Assembly (NCBI GenBank): GCA_003707065.3
Contig: PPXM03000001.1
Location: 372,001-436,000, forward strand
Source of the DNA: Trigonopsis variabilis
Lineage: Eukaryota; Ascomycota; Trigonopsidomycetes; Trigonopsidales; Trigonopsidaceae
Direction: 5' to 3'
Length of the DNA stretch: 64,000 nt
Part shown: piece after piece, positions 10,874 to 21,080 of the stretch
How positions within the stretch are numbered: the first letter of the stretch is position 1
Layout of the letters: each line of letters opens with the position of its first letter
The notes under the pieces: model-generated
Databases searched by the model: none
What the model saw: the letters and a program-made list of their open reading frames with translations, nothing else
Told to the model about the DNA's origin: nothing
Program-made: the position numbers and the translations under genes

Positions 10874-12468
10874 ATGAATAAGCTGCCTATACGTAAGGTA
10901 TAGATATGATTATACGCTGATCTCTAGATTTCACAGGCTTAGGGTCTCTGGGCCCGTTAATCATGTATGCGCTCGGTCGGCAGTCGACTGTCCTGCCGGT
11001 GATGAATGCTCGTGTCAATCGAACGGCAATTATCACTAAGCAAGTTAAAAAGGTGGGATTAGGCTTCGGAATAGATAAAATATTCGTTACCCTGGATGGG
11101 TCGCAAGAGATGTTATCGGTGACGGGTTCAAGGATCCGTCGAGAGGACCATATCTTACTACCAGCAGTTGAAGACCGAGTGCATTACAAGGCATTAATAT
11201 ATTGTGGCAATATTCCTTCTTTTAGCCGCATCTGCCATCAATATAAGAGATATTTAGATTCACAGTCGACCGTGGTCCTCCTCAGTTCAGGTCTTGGAGT
11301 CTTCGACGAACTGATAGGTCCTGGAAAGCTATGGAGCAACCCCAAAGATCGACCTAATTTAGTCTATATGTCAAGCACTCATGAAGTTCAAACTCCCAGG
11401 AAGGATACCATGGAGCCTATCATCAACAGCTATAAATTCGGCAAGTTGTGGCTATGTATTCTACCAAAAGAAAGTCAATATGAAGGAGATTTTCGATCAT
11501 ACGAGTTCAGTAAACAACCACCAGATCTTTCTTCTCTTCCAGATGGATCATTGAAGACTGTCTTGCAAGCGCTAGTTCGAAGTCCAGAGCTGAATGCTTC
11601 TTTGCAAACGTATTCATCGTTCTATATAGACCAGATGGAGAAAACCATCGTTCTTTCTTGTACAGAGCCGGTAGCTATGTTATTAGGCTGTCGGTTAGGT
11701 CATCTGCTAAATCCATTTGCTCGTCAATTAATAACTAATCTGGTTCTCGAATCTCTCGAAATACTTCGTCATCGTTGCCCTTCTCAGTTGGTTCCTCGTG
11801 GCTTTTTTGATCCAAAGCGTCTTTATGGTCTCTGTCTGGCTTATATCAAAAAGCATTCTACCAAATTTCCCAGCTATTTTGTTAAATTAGAAAGGACAAA
11901 CTCCATTGGTGAAATTGATTTCTACAACGGCTATTTTGCCCGACATTCAAAGAGCTCGCTGCCTTGTCAACATGGTTTGATCACAAACGCTCTCAAAGCG
12001 AAGGTCAGAAGCCTCGAGCACCAAGATAATAAAGAGGCTTCCTGGCTGATTAGCCCAAATCTACTGCAACACAAGCGCTCTTTACGATTAAGGTCGCTTC
12101 TTCGTCATATCTATTTGGCTGGATCAAGGAGACATTTCCGTCTTCGACGAAAAAAGGCTCGTCTTTCGAATTACACTCGTATTTTGAGCCAGAGAAAGAT
12201 CGCTCGAGAGCAACTGGCTAATTTGAAATCAGATCTTCTGCAGGCAGTTAACGGCTTACAATGGGATGGAAATTTGAAAGAGTCTTTCCTCTCTCGCCTC
12301 AGAAGTGTTGTCGATGATGTCTCTTCAGGCTCGGTTGATGCCTTGAATGTTCCACCGACGACGCCTTCTTCCGAGCACAATCTAGCAAACCTTGAAAAGA
12401 GAATACGGAGGAGGTTGATCACGAAATCCAAGAACAGAGCAAGGACATATGATCGCTGTGAATATTAA
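10874..12468 (+). CDS. 2-dehydropantoate 2-reductase-like (ketopantoate reductase) protein
   Basis: Expected to use NADPH to reduce ketopantoate to pantoate for coenzyme A synthesis. Exons 10874-10892 and 10928-12468 flank a 35-bp intron. Splicing at CTCTAG rather than the later CACAG gives MNKLPIHFTGLGSLGPLIMYAL, which restores the Rossmann GxGxxG dinucleotide-binding motif at residues 10-15; the longest ORF alone lacks it. The middle part (FDELIGPGKLW, then SYKFGKLWLCILPK) resembles the ApbA/PanE N-domain. The C-domain contains the INGLW-like region only in diverged form. At 508 residues it exceeds the usual 300-400. The last 130 or so residues are strongly basic and unassigned (RRHFRLRRKKARL, then RIRRRLITKSKNRARTY). 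A mitochondrial Cbs2/Pan5-type relative is also possible. Confidence 0.65.
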
Positions 12469-12613
12469 TTGGGATTGTTCTGTAGCGACCTTCACAAAGG
12501 CTTATTTTCTACGGAATTGAGTGAGAATCGAATCGGTAATCATACGGGCATCGTTATCCCTTTCAGAATTGTGCACCACTAAAAGTTCATTGAAACTCCT
12601 GACTTCCCATATG

Positions 12614-14191
12614 CTACACCCATTTGGTTTCTGACCATCGCCGTAATAACGCCATAAGACCTACACCCATGAATAAGAAACCAAGTGCAGTTCTGGATGG
12701 GATCCAGTCGTGCTGACTGACCAGAGGTTTAGTCTCCTTCAAGGTTGGACTACCCGGTGAAGTTTTGGCATCAAATGGAATTCCCGATCGGCTTTGCATG
12801 TCTTCAATTATACGCTCGTACTCTCCGCACTGTTTCTCGAGCTCTTTTGTACGAGACTTGTACGCGTTGAGCTGGTCCAGAAGTGCAGAGGGTTGATAGT
12901 GTTCTCCTTGGGAGACTAAGGAAGCCCCAGATCCGAGAGAAAAGCTGAGGGAATGCAGAGACGGTGTTCCAGGGTTGCAGCGTGGGGAGGAAAAAGAGGA
13001 ATCCAAGTAAGGAGATTCAATATTGGTATCGAGTAAGACAGAAGAGGAAAGAATAGAAGAATTAGTCGGAGAATGAGGAGTTTGAACATGAGTTGCATGG
13101 TCACTTAGAAGACTTCCACCTGAAGACTGGCCGGTGCCGATTAAAATGCCCGCCGGCACCGGTGTCTTGCCTGGTGGTTCCATTTCATCGATACTGATAC
13201 TATCACCTTCTAGGTTATCTTCTTCGTGGTCAAGTTTGAGGTCAAGCTGAGTTTGCAACATGGCTATTTGTTCTTCCATTTGTCGTTTCTGAAATATTTG
13301 TCGTTCCAGTTCCTCTTCAAGCAGAGTAATCTTGGAGCTTTTGGCAGACAACTCCCCTTTTGTTTTGTCAAGCACTTCGGACAGCGTAGCCAGAGCTTCT
13401 TTATCTTGCAGATGGCGCTTTTTGAATTGGTTCAAGGCCGCGTATGCGAAATCGAGATCACTGGCTTGAGCCTTCGTTGCTGAGAGTTCATCTGATAGCT
13501 TTTTCACGATCAGTTCGATTGCAAACCGATCTGATTTCAAGATCCCTGATGAGGTGTCGACCATAGAATTAGGAGAAGAAAGAGAAGTGGTGCTAGCAGG
13601 AAGAGGCAGTTTAGATTGCATGGCCAAAGGGGTGGAGCCTGAAATACTTAGTAGAGACTTGGAAGTTTGGTTATTCGCCGAAATCAACCCTGGCCTTGCT
13701 AGCGACGTGGCGGCCGCGGACGCAGCAGCATTGACCAGAAAAGGAGACGGATCTATATCAGACATTGATAGGTGGATCGGATGAGACATTGAGTTCTGGA
13801 ATAAAATCCTGTCGATTCTCGCGGCGATCTTATGGTGAAGGACTTGCTTCGACGACTCGTCACAGATGTCGATTCCCAGTTCCAGGATATCGTCAGGTCT
13901 AATTTCAAAGGGTTCAGAAGTCGCTCCCTCTTCACTTAGCCGATGTCCATTGATGTAAGTCCCATTAGCTGATTTGATGTCTCGAATGAACACGCGCCCG
14001 CTGTTTTCAACCGCCCAGATCTCAGCGTGTTGACGGCTCATCACTCGAGTATCAAAATAACCATTATACGAAGCCGATTTAGTCTTAGCATTGATTTGTC
14101 TCCCAAGCTTCAAAACATTGGGATAGTATGGTATAGGGAGGCATTTTGTTTCAAACGTCCCATTCAATGGGGCTAGTATCAAAAAGGGCAT
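12614..14191 (-). CDS. FHA-domain, tail-anchored coiled-coil protein (SLMAP / Far9-Far10 / Csc1 type)
   Basis: Probable STRIPAK (SIP/FAR) complex subunit on the ER or nuclear envelope. Single exon, 525 residues. An FHA domain occupies about 25-110 with the phosphothreonine-binding features LKLGRQ, SRQHAEI and IKSANGTYINGHRL. A coiled-coil stretch follows (about 225-325, ending RQIFQKRQMEEQIAMLQTQL), then a serine-rich linker, a second short coil (NAYKSRTKELEKQCGEYERI), and a single C-terminal membrane segment (ALGFLFMGVGLMALL, about 501-515) with only a few residues after it. That is the tail-anchor layout of SLMAP, PRO45 and Far9/10. It is transcribed divergently from the Sls1-like gene. Which FHA paralogue it is cannot be resolved here. 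Confidence 0.82.
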   Translation of the reverse strand: MPFLILAPLNGTFETKCLPIPYYPNVLKLGRQINAKTKSASYNGYFDTRVMSRQHAEIWAVENSGRVFIRDIKSANGTYINGHRLSEEGATSEPFEIRPDDILELGIDICDESSKQVLHHKIAARIDRILFQNSMSHPIHLSMSDIDPSPFLVNAAASAAATSLARPGLISANNQTSKSLLSISGSTPLAMQSKLPLPASTTSLSSPNSMVDTSSGILKSDRFAIELIVKKLSDELSATKAQASDLDFAYAALNQFKKRHLQDKEALATLSEVLDKTKGELSAKSSKITLLEEELERQIFQKRQMEEQIAMLQTQLDLKLDHEEDNLEGDSISIDEMEPPGKTPVPAGILIGTGQSSGGSLLSDHATHVQTPHSPTNSSILSSSVLLDTNIESPYLDSSFSSPRCNPGTPSLHSLSFSLGSGASLVSQGEHYQPSALLDQLNAYKSRTKELEKQCGEYERIIEDMQSRSGIPFDAKTSPGSPTLKETKPLVSQHDWIPSRTALGFLFMGVGLMALLRRWSETKWV

Positions 14192-14771
14192 ATTATCATT
14201 CGATGGAGGCGGAAAGATATTGTTTTCTGATAATCGTGATCCATGGGTTTCTGAGGTTAATTGTTAATCCTACTTTAAGCCTTACTCTTTCGACTTGTCT
14301 TCTTGTCCATCCTGTCCAACTCTTTGGTTGAGATGCTACCGATCCCTCCCTTCAACTTCAAGATGGCCTCTTAAATAGTCTCTTGATCAGATTACGCAGA
14401 ATTTGGACTAAACTTACCCCAGATATAAACATATATATAAATATATGTCAGTGGGATCAATTAAGTTCGCTCGACTACAATAATACGAATAACAGACAAA
14501 GCATCTAGATCGTAACAACAAAATATCCCCATACTGACAGCTATCCAGATATTGACAGCAGACATGTGCCTACATATGATACCTCCGTGGTATAGACGTG
14601 CCGATACTGGCCTGTAAATCATTCACAGTTCAGTGCTTGGTCATCGTTGATAAACCGTGACAGGATCCTCCGAGAATCTGAGACCCGTTACATAACTTCC
14701 TGGGAGTAGCGGCCAAAAGTTTTCTGTGTAAACCATCTTTCCTACCAAGTCTGAGCTTTAAATTGACTGGT
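14192..14771. promoter_or_regulatory. Divergent promoter region between the SLMAP-like and Sls1-like genes
   Basis: About 580 bp between two starts on opposite strands. An AT-rich patch with repeated ATATA lies near 14,428-14,448, and a CT-rich run (near 14,275-14,325) lies on the plus strand just upstream of the minus-strand gene. No other feature was seen. Confidence 0.4.
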
Positions 14772-16841
14772 ATGAATGTTGTTCCAATTTTGAGGCAACT
14801 AAGATATCTTGCCACTCATGGACAACATTCGAAAGCCTTTAGTACGCAAACTTGGTCGCGATCCCAGAGTGACCAGCACCCTATCATAGTTGACCAACGG
14901 CGCCTGGTGCCGAGAAAGCCTGCTCGAGATGCCAAAAAGATCGATACAAAAGATATCATAGATACCTCATCAAAATTGTTGACGTTCAAGATGGAGGAAG
15001 CGAACTCAGAGGAGGATGTGCTCAGAGCGATTGAATATTCCAAACCTCGAGAGAATCTGGTGTCTTCTAAGCGGTTTAACCAAATAATCACAAACTTGTC
15101 GGATGCGTTCTTGGTCCACCAATTCCGCGAATATGCTAATTGGAAAGGATTTCCAGTTTCTCATAAGACGAGGATGAAACGATTACTTAGTCACATCATG
15201 ACCAAAATATGGAACGTCCGTGAGTCTAAAGAGATCGATGCGTCGGAAGATTATGTCTCTCTTCACTCAACTTCAATATCGAGGCCTCTGGCATTCTTTC
15301 TGCTGGTTTCTAATGGTAAGCTAGCTAGAAAGTGGGCCAAGGAGAACCGCTGTACGATTGAGATAAATGCCGGAGACGAAATGCTGAACGTAAGAGCGTC
15401 TACAAAAATGTTTCAAGAGATATTACTCGATTTGCGACTCTTGGAATCTGAATATGAGCGCAATAAAGAAGTTCTTACATTCAACTCTGACCTAGGACAG
15501 GCTCCTGACATCATGAAATTACGAACAGTTGCCCAACTATCAGAATGTTATATGCAATACCCAGACGCTCAACAACTCAATCTGGTGGAAATTGGAGCCT
15601 TGAAGCCTGAAAATGTTCGCGAGGCAAAGAGACTTCTTTATGCAGGCTCGGGAACAGTCGAAGATACCCAGATCAAATCTTTGGTTTTAATTGACCGTCC
15701 ATCTCCTACAAATGAATCTTTCTTCTTCGCGCCTGTTTTTGAAGATGATAGTCTTCCATGGTTTCAGAGAGGCCGATCATGGTCCCGATACAAGGCACAA
15801 AATACTAGGCGACTGGGGAAGATTAATCACGAAAAACTAGGTCCCCGCGACAAGATGTTGCATCTCTCTGAGAGAACGGTGGAAACCAGTGAAGAGAAGC
15901 TGATTCCCGATACCCTCAGAGAGCAACTGAACCCTAAGCATTTGCCACAGAAAAGGGTGATACCTTTAGATGATCACTTGGATTACCAGAAACCGATGCT
16001 AGATGTAATTGGCCCGAACCCTATTTTGAATTCTGATCTACTACTCCACACCTTAGATTCTCAGCCCACTAATAATGATATCAACATTGATTGGCAATCA
16101 CCTCTCTACGCAGCCACATTTGGCCAAATCTTGTTTGAAAACTCTCCCTCTGGTGCCACTCCTACTCAACTGGAATCTCTCGACCGCACCTTCGGTACTT
16201 CGGTCCCATACTTGGCTAGCTATATCCGCAAGTTTTTGCCAATGTCAAATACAGAATCTTCCGTTACCGAGCCGTTCCGCTACTGGATACAAATCAGGCT
16301 AGCTCCCTCGCCTTATCACGGACCTTTGACTGGCCCGAATTTGGAATTGTGGATTCCCGTATCACCTAGAGACCAACCGATCTGGGATGAATCAAGGTTC
16401 AGTGCTATATCGAATGAGACCGCAATCGATGTAGCTCTACCGAGTGATGCATGTGACATGCGCCTAAGCAAAACTGTTCTCAGTGTTCCTGAGTATGCAA
16501 GTGAAAACGAGAGCTTGAAAAGTCTCGTCGAAACTCTACGACAATCGAAAAATTTCAAACCACCGCAATTCGTGGATATCGAAGCGGGCGGTATGAAGCA
16601 GACATATGTGCAGCTTTGGTCTCAACATAGGTCTGAATTAGACTTTGACCTGGACGGACTGAATTTGACGATGTCCGTCAATGAAGGGGGCAATCTCAAT
16701 GGCCGCAGACTAGAAGTAAACTTGCTTTGTAATCTCGATGGGTCTATACCTGACAGCGAAACCTATAGCAAGTTTTGTAATTCTGCCTATGAACTGATCC
16801 AGAGCGTGGGGAATGCAGTGGCAACAAGGCTTATTATATAA
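14772..16841 (+). CDS. SLS1: Sls1-like mitochondrial inner-membrane-associated regulator
   Basis: Resembles the fungal Sls1 family, which links mitochondrial transcription to translation at the inner membrane. Single exon, 689 residues from the first ATG (the frame is open three codons further back only with TTG). The N-terminus MNVVPILRQLRYLATHGQ is basic and lacks acidic residues, as in a mitochondrial presequence. The segment around 100-130 (RFNQIITNLSDAFLVHQFREY) matches the family's conserved N-terminal helix pattern, and the region around 190-330 could hold the KH-like folds. The C-terminal third (FRYWIQIRLAPSPYHGP) resembles the family's last conserved block. I see no clear membrane helix. 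Assignment rests on remembered family pattern and length, so confidence is moderate. Confidence 0.55.
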   Translation: MNVVPILRQLRYLATHGQHSKAFSTQTWSRSQSDQHPIIVDQRRLVPRKPARDAKKIDTKDIIDTSSKLLTFKMEEANSEEDVLRAIEYSKPRENLVSSKRFNQIITNLSDAFLVHQFREYANWKGFPVSHKTRMKRLLSHIMTKIWNVRESKEIDASEDYVSLHSTSISRPLAFFLLVSNGKLARKWAKENRCTIEINAGDEMLNVRASTKMFQEILLDLRLLESEYERNKEVLTFNSDLGQAPDIMKLRTVAQLSECYMQYPDAQQLNLVEIGALKPENVREAKRLLYAGSGTVEDTQIKSLVLIDRPSPTNESFFFAPVFEDDSLPWFQRGRSWSRYKAQNTRRLGKINHEKLGPRDKMLHLSERTVETSEEKLIPDTLREQLNPKHLPQKRVIPLDDHLDYQKPMLDVIGPNPILNSDLLLHTLDSQPTNNDINIDWQSPLYAATFGQILFENSPSGATPTQLESLDRTFGTSVPYLASYIRKFLPMSNTESSVTEPFRYWIQIRLAPSPYHGPLTGPNLELWIPVSPRDQPIWDESRFSAISNETAIDVALPSDACDMRLSKTVLSVPEYASENESLKSLVETLRQSKNFKPPQFVDIEAGGMKQTYVQLWSQHRSELDFDLDGLNLTMSVNEGGNLNGRRLEVNLLCNLDGSIPDSETYSKFCNSAYELIQSVGNAVATRLII

Positions 16842-16966
16842 TGTAAATAGTGTACAAAAGGTGTCTGAAGGCATTTAAAACATGAAACCTAAGGGCTATT
16901 GGACGACATGTTTACGATCCGTTGTACATGAAAATACTGCAATCGAAAAATAACCACCATATTGTA

Positions 16967-18490
16967 TTACCGGGGTCTCAATGCTCTAAAATGGGTGTGC
17001 GTGATGGGGTCTAACGAAAGATAGTGGTGGGAGAATCCCGCGGATTTGTAGATGAGAACATCCATGTGTCCATCTGACCGTCTCAACGAGGCAAAGTGGA
17101 CTTCGATAGCTTTATTGTCATGCACGGTAAGTTGCCACCGCATTAGGATGTACTCTTCCAAGAGTTGTCTTAGGAATTCCGAGCTTTTAAGTTTCTGGCC
17201 TAAAACAGGTGGTTCGAATTTGCGAAAAGGCTCAAGCTGGCTCCAGTATCGCATGTCTATAGACTCACTTGATTTATAAAAATTGTTTGATTTGAGGGGA
17301 TGGGTAATAAAGTCGATGATCTCACCTTTCCAGAAGGTATGGTCTCCACAAGGATGTTCGAGTCGCAATGATAAAGAGCCAGCTTTATAATCAACATCTT
17401 CCATATGCAGAAGAAGAGCCGGTCCTCTAAGAGGACGGAAGGCCCGTTGAGTAGTCGACTGGATCCGATAAAATCTAGCCATAGTCTTAAGTCGGATATA
17501 TATAGATTCGGGTAGCAAAGCCTCATTTCCTTTGAATATGGTACCTCTAGTTAAAAGTGAACAGTACTCGACCGGCTTGGTAGGACTAGAGGATAAAGTC
17601 TGTTCGGGATAGCCAATCATTGCAGTCAACTGCAGCATCTCAGAAGTCGATCTAGAGGAATGATGAGCATTAGCACTAGATGAGTAATCATCTTGCGCTA
17701 ATCCGGCCGGTCGGATAGAATGGTCGCTGAGGAAGTTGATGAAGTCGTCTTCTTCTTGTTCTTCGTCACGCTCTTCTAACTCATTCTGACGTCTTGTCCA
17801 TGATTCTGATGAGCCGTGATCATTTGACGACGAAATGAGGTCAGTGAGCATATTTGATTGTTGTTCGTCTCCCCGCCATCGCACATAAGAGTAAAGCTCA
17901 GTCAAGAAGGGAATGGCGTCCAAATGGTCCACTTCTCTATCAGATTCATTTGATTCTACTCTCAGATTCGACAATGAGTATTGACCAATGCCTTCTCGTC
18001 TATCCCGTTCGGCATTCAAGACTGCCGCCCGTCGCAGTCGTTGACTCCGTCTTGCATCTGACCTTGGCCCCAACGCTGGCCGCAGCTCACTTGCCGCTCT
18101 AGATGCTGCCTGGACCGCGGCAGAGGCGGCCGCCAGGGCCAACCTCGTATTCGGATCATGACTCCCACTATTCATTCTTTCACCCATAGTGCCAGCCCCA
18201 GATCTCGCTCCAGACCCAACACTATATGAAGATGACGACGATGAGCTCGCTACATCCGGCTCTTCGTTCTGTCTCTGTCTTAATGCAGCTGTTCGAAACA
18301 CAGATATATGGCGAGGCCGTTGGCTTGATCCTGCCGCTCGCATCCCGCGAAGTCCAGAACTATCCCTAACTAATCTTGACATGCTGATCCTCGGCGAGCT
18401 TACATGGTGAGCTCGTATGAAATCTGAGTCGGATGATCGCGACGATATCGATGATCCCGAACCTCCCGTCCTAGCCCGATCGTTGGCCAT
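16967..18490 (-). CDS. Vid24/Gid4-domain protein (GID ubiquitin-ligase substrate-receptor type)
   Basis: The C-terminal 200 residues fit the vacuolar import and degradation (Vid24) domain, the beta-barrel by which Gid4 and Gid10 recognise N-degrons for the GID E3 ligase. Visible blocks are EYCSLLTRGTIFKG, then ALLLHMEDVDYKAGSLSLRL, FWKGEIIDF, SIDMRYWSQLEPFRKF and LEEYILMRWQLTV. The order matches Gid4, but several positions differ and the end (HYLSLDPITHTHFRALR) is diverged. The N-terminal 300 residues are low complexity: serine, arginine and alanine runs, plus an acidic patch (ERDEEQEEDDFINFL). The start chosen is the first ATG (MANDRARTGG). The frame is open 60 bases further upstream but only from TTG, and a join to an ATG beyond it would need a 20-bp intron. 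About 507 residues, longer than yeast Gid4. Confidence 0.7.
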   Translation of the reverse strand: MANDRARTGGSGSSISSRSSDSDFIRAHHVSSPRISMSRLVRDSSGLRGMRAAGSSQRPRHISVFRTAALRQRQNEEPDVASSSSSSSYSVGSGARSGAGTMGERMNSGSHDPNTRLALAAASAAVQAASRAASELRPALGPRSDARRSQRLRRAAVLNAERDRREGIGQYSLSNLRVESNESDREVDHLDAIPFLTELYSYVRWRGDEQQSNMLTDLISSSNDHGSSESWTRRQNELEERDEEQEEDDFINFLSDHSIRPAGLAQDDYSSSANAHHSSRSTSEMLQLTAMIGYPEQTLSSSPTKPVEYCSLLTRGTIFKGNEALLPESIYIRLKTMARFYRIQSTTQRAFRPLRGPALLLHMEDVDYKAGSLSLRLEHPCGDHTFWKGEIIDFITHPLKSNNFYKSSESIDMRYWSQLEPFRKFEPPVLGQKLKSSEFLRQLLEEYILMRWQLTVHDNKAIEVHFASLRRSDGHMDVLIYKSAGFSHHYLSLDPITHTHFRALRPR

Positions 18491-19069
18491 CAAGTAGGTT
18501 GCTACTTGCCAACCTATCCGCTCCCCTGTACGTTGAGCCCTGCAAGCCAAAACTAATCATCTGGCCTTTTACCGGATGCCATGTAATGAGCTAGCAGTGG
18601 AAAAGTACAATCTTGAAGTCTATTTATTAAGTTCTTTCATAGTTCATATATTAAACCATAATACTATTGCCTCTATTGGACAAGCAAGCGAACGGTTTAG
18701 TGCTACGCTTGATAGAAAGCGTCCGTTATCGGCATTCTCTTCAGCCACCGTTGTTAAGGGCCATAAATTAAAGTTCTCCGGTTGGACTGAAGTTTCTCTC
18801 CAGAAAGATCAGATCATTAAGGGTTTAGAATTTCATTCTGTATGAAGGAGTAGGCCTATACATCATCAAAACCATTTCAGGGTCTCGTAGGGATCAAGGC
18901 TATACGGTTGATCGCCGTTACGGTGATTTTCAGTGAGTTCCATCACTGAATGGGGGGGAGGGGGTATAGAGAGACAGGTGGATGATATTCTCAAGTCATC
19001 GTAGCACTACGCTAACATCATCACACATGCGATAGGAAAGAATACAGTTGGTGCAGTCTCTGTCTCCAT
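18491..19069. other. Spacer with 3' hairpin and G-tract downstream of the 4E-T-like gene
   Basis: Both neighbours are on the minus strand, so this holds the 3' UTR of the 4E-T-like gene and the promoter of the Vid24-type gene. A perfect 8-bp inverted repeat (TTCAGTGA / TCACTGAA, loop GTTCCA) occupies 18929-18950 and is followed by a run of seven G, A, five G on the plus strand. An 89-codon plus-strand ORF here has no recognisable features. Confidence 0.4.
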
Positions 19070-20879
19070 TCATGGTTCACCACCAAATCCTGGTGGAGGA
19101 CCAAAGAAAGAAGGAGGCCTTAGAGGAAAGCCACCCGGTCCAAGAGGAAGACCGCTCGGTCCGACTGTGCCAACTGGACCTTGGTTAGCTCGGCCAACAC
19201 CGCTCATAAACTGCGAGGAAGCCATCATATTGGGAGGAGGTTGGGGAAGAAGATAAGCTTTGTCCAGGCCAGGCGGCATGGGAGTACTTTCTGGATAACC
19301 GGGACGACCATATATTTCCTCCGGCGGAGGATAAGAGTTCTTTGAAGGTCCGAACGGTCCTGCCGCAACGGGGTCTTTGCCTTTGCTCATTAAGCTGAGG
19401 AGAAAATTCTTGTTTCGTTCATCTGATGCGCTCGGAGCCGGCTGTGCGAGGTTGATGGGAGTAGAATTCACCGAAACTGCTGCTCGCTGAGGACGTTGTG
19501 AGTATTTAGGTGGCTCAGAGGGTCGAGAGGGCTGACCAGGTTTAGTAGAACCTAGCATCGCCATTATCCTATCGAATCCTTCCTTGTCTTCACGGGTCGT
19601 TGATTGTGATTCGGGTATGAGGTGGTCAATTGTAGGAAGAAGGCCGGGAGGAAGGCCGGGAGGAGGTGGAGAAGCTGAAGCAGAAAGAGAATTGGCACCA
19701 CTAGAAGGACTAGAAATAGGAGGCCTAGAAGCGGGTTGCTCCGGGAGAAATAAACTAGAGAACCTTGAGCCTCTACCAATGGAGCATGACTCGCCGTCCT
19801 GTCGATCTTTGGCCCGCTGCGAGCTCTTCCAAAGTTTGAACATGTTATCGACATTATAATACTGCTCATGAGCATTAGACAACTGGACCTCATTCTGAGA
19901 TTCTCCTTCGTCAATATAATCCTCAATGGCATCTTCTTCATTGAATTCGTCTTCTTGAATAGCTTTTTCGGGTGTTGGTTCGACAATTCCATCCTTGGCT
20001 TTCATTTGAGCCTTCCATGCTTCAAATGATCGCATAGAATTAAATTTGTTATTTCCAAAGAAGCTTTGGCCACTTTCATCCTTCGCTATACTATTCATCC
20101 AAGCCGGTTCCCGATCCCGGCCTTCTCTCGGAAGTTCGTCTTTAGGTTTATGATGACCCCAAGCATGTTTACCCTGAGGCTTCCATTCTTCATGTCCATG
20201 ATCATGGTCGTGGTTATGACCATGACCTCCTTTCTTCTTATCGATGTTCTTGCGGAATGATTCTCGCTGATATTGTTCCTCATGATTAAATGATCTCCTT
20301 GGTTTGACTGGCACCCATCCTTCAGAGTCATCTAAGCCTTTTGCCGATGATCTAGATTCCCATGTCCGTCCTTTGTCTCTTCGATGCTCATGATGATCAT
20401 CACTAGGCCTCATTCCATGTGATGTAGATGAAGTAAAAGTCATCGTAGTCGGAGCCAAGACAATTCTGTCAGTAGATTCATAGCTTCAATTAGTACATTC
20501 TGCAAAACTCTCCTACTTGTGATCTTTTTTATGCTCTCTGGTCTTTTTTTGAGGCCTCAGACTTTCAGTGCTAACATGTTAGATCGTTTATGCTCCTCCA
20601 TTCCAACTTACCCCATCCATTCTTCCACTGGTGGCATATCTGCTGGCGGGACACATAGAGGAGAATTGGAAATTATGAATAACTCTTCTTCGCTGTAAAC
20701 CAATGAATAAGGAGTCTGTCGTTGGGCTAAAGGGCACGAAGGAAGACTGATCAGTCAGATCAACTTTGCAAGGATCTAAATTACCTCTTCGTCAGCTTTT
20801 CTGGACTATACATGGCTTCTCCTTGATCGTCGTCCGGCAAAGGCACGTTAGACTCGCTTAGTGGTCCCAGATCGGTCAT
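19070..20879 (-). CDS. eIF4E-transporter-like (4E-T) translational repressor
   Basis: Likely binds eIF4E and holds mRNAs in a repressed state, as 4E-T and Cup do in animals. Four exons: 20785-20879, 20612-20746, 20517-20570, 19070-20465 (introns 38, 41 and 51 bp), 559 residues. Only the assembled form shows the eIF4E-binding consensus YxxxxL-hydrophobic: YSEEELFIISNSPL, near residues 46-59. A short exon then leads into KIVLAP. Residues around 210-240 (REPAWMNSIAKDESGQ) recall the EPEWF-type element of 4E-T. The rest is low complexity: a His/Asp-rich segment (HGHNHDHDHGHEE) and a long Pro/Gly-rich tail. In exon 2 a nearer CTTTAG acceptor gives a different frame without the motif; CTGATCAG keeps it. 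The family call is an inference from motif order. Confidence 0.6.
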
Positions 20880-21080
20880 GTCTGTTTGCTTCTTTGATTC
20901 TGTTATATGGTGACCCTCGTTGCTACCTCCGTAGTAGACCGAAGCCTGCACCCTTGACACCTACGTCCCATCCACCATATCTCCATAAGTCCGCCGAAGC
21001 TTATCATACATCTTATATACAACAAATATTCTTTGTCTATCTCGCTGGTGATATCGAGTCACTCGGACGCTATGATTTTG

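Noticed and set aside
18490-18570. Longer N-terminus for the Vid24-type protein using an ATG near 18,563
   Set aside because: Keeping frame would require a 20-nt intron, below any credible size. The ATG at 18490 was used instead.
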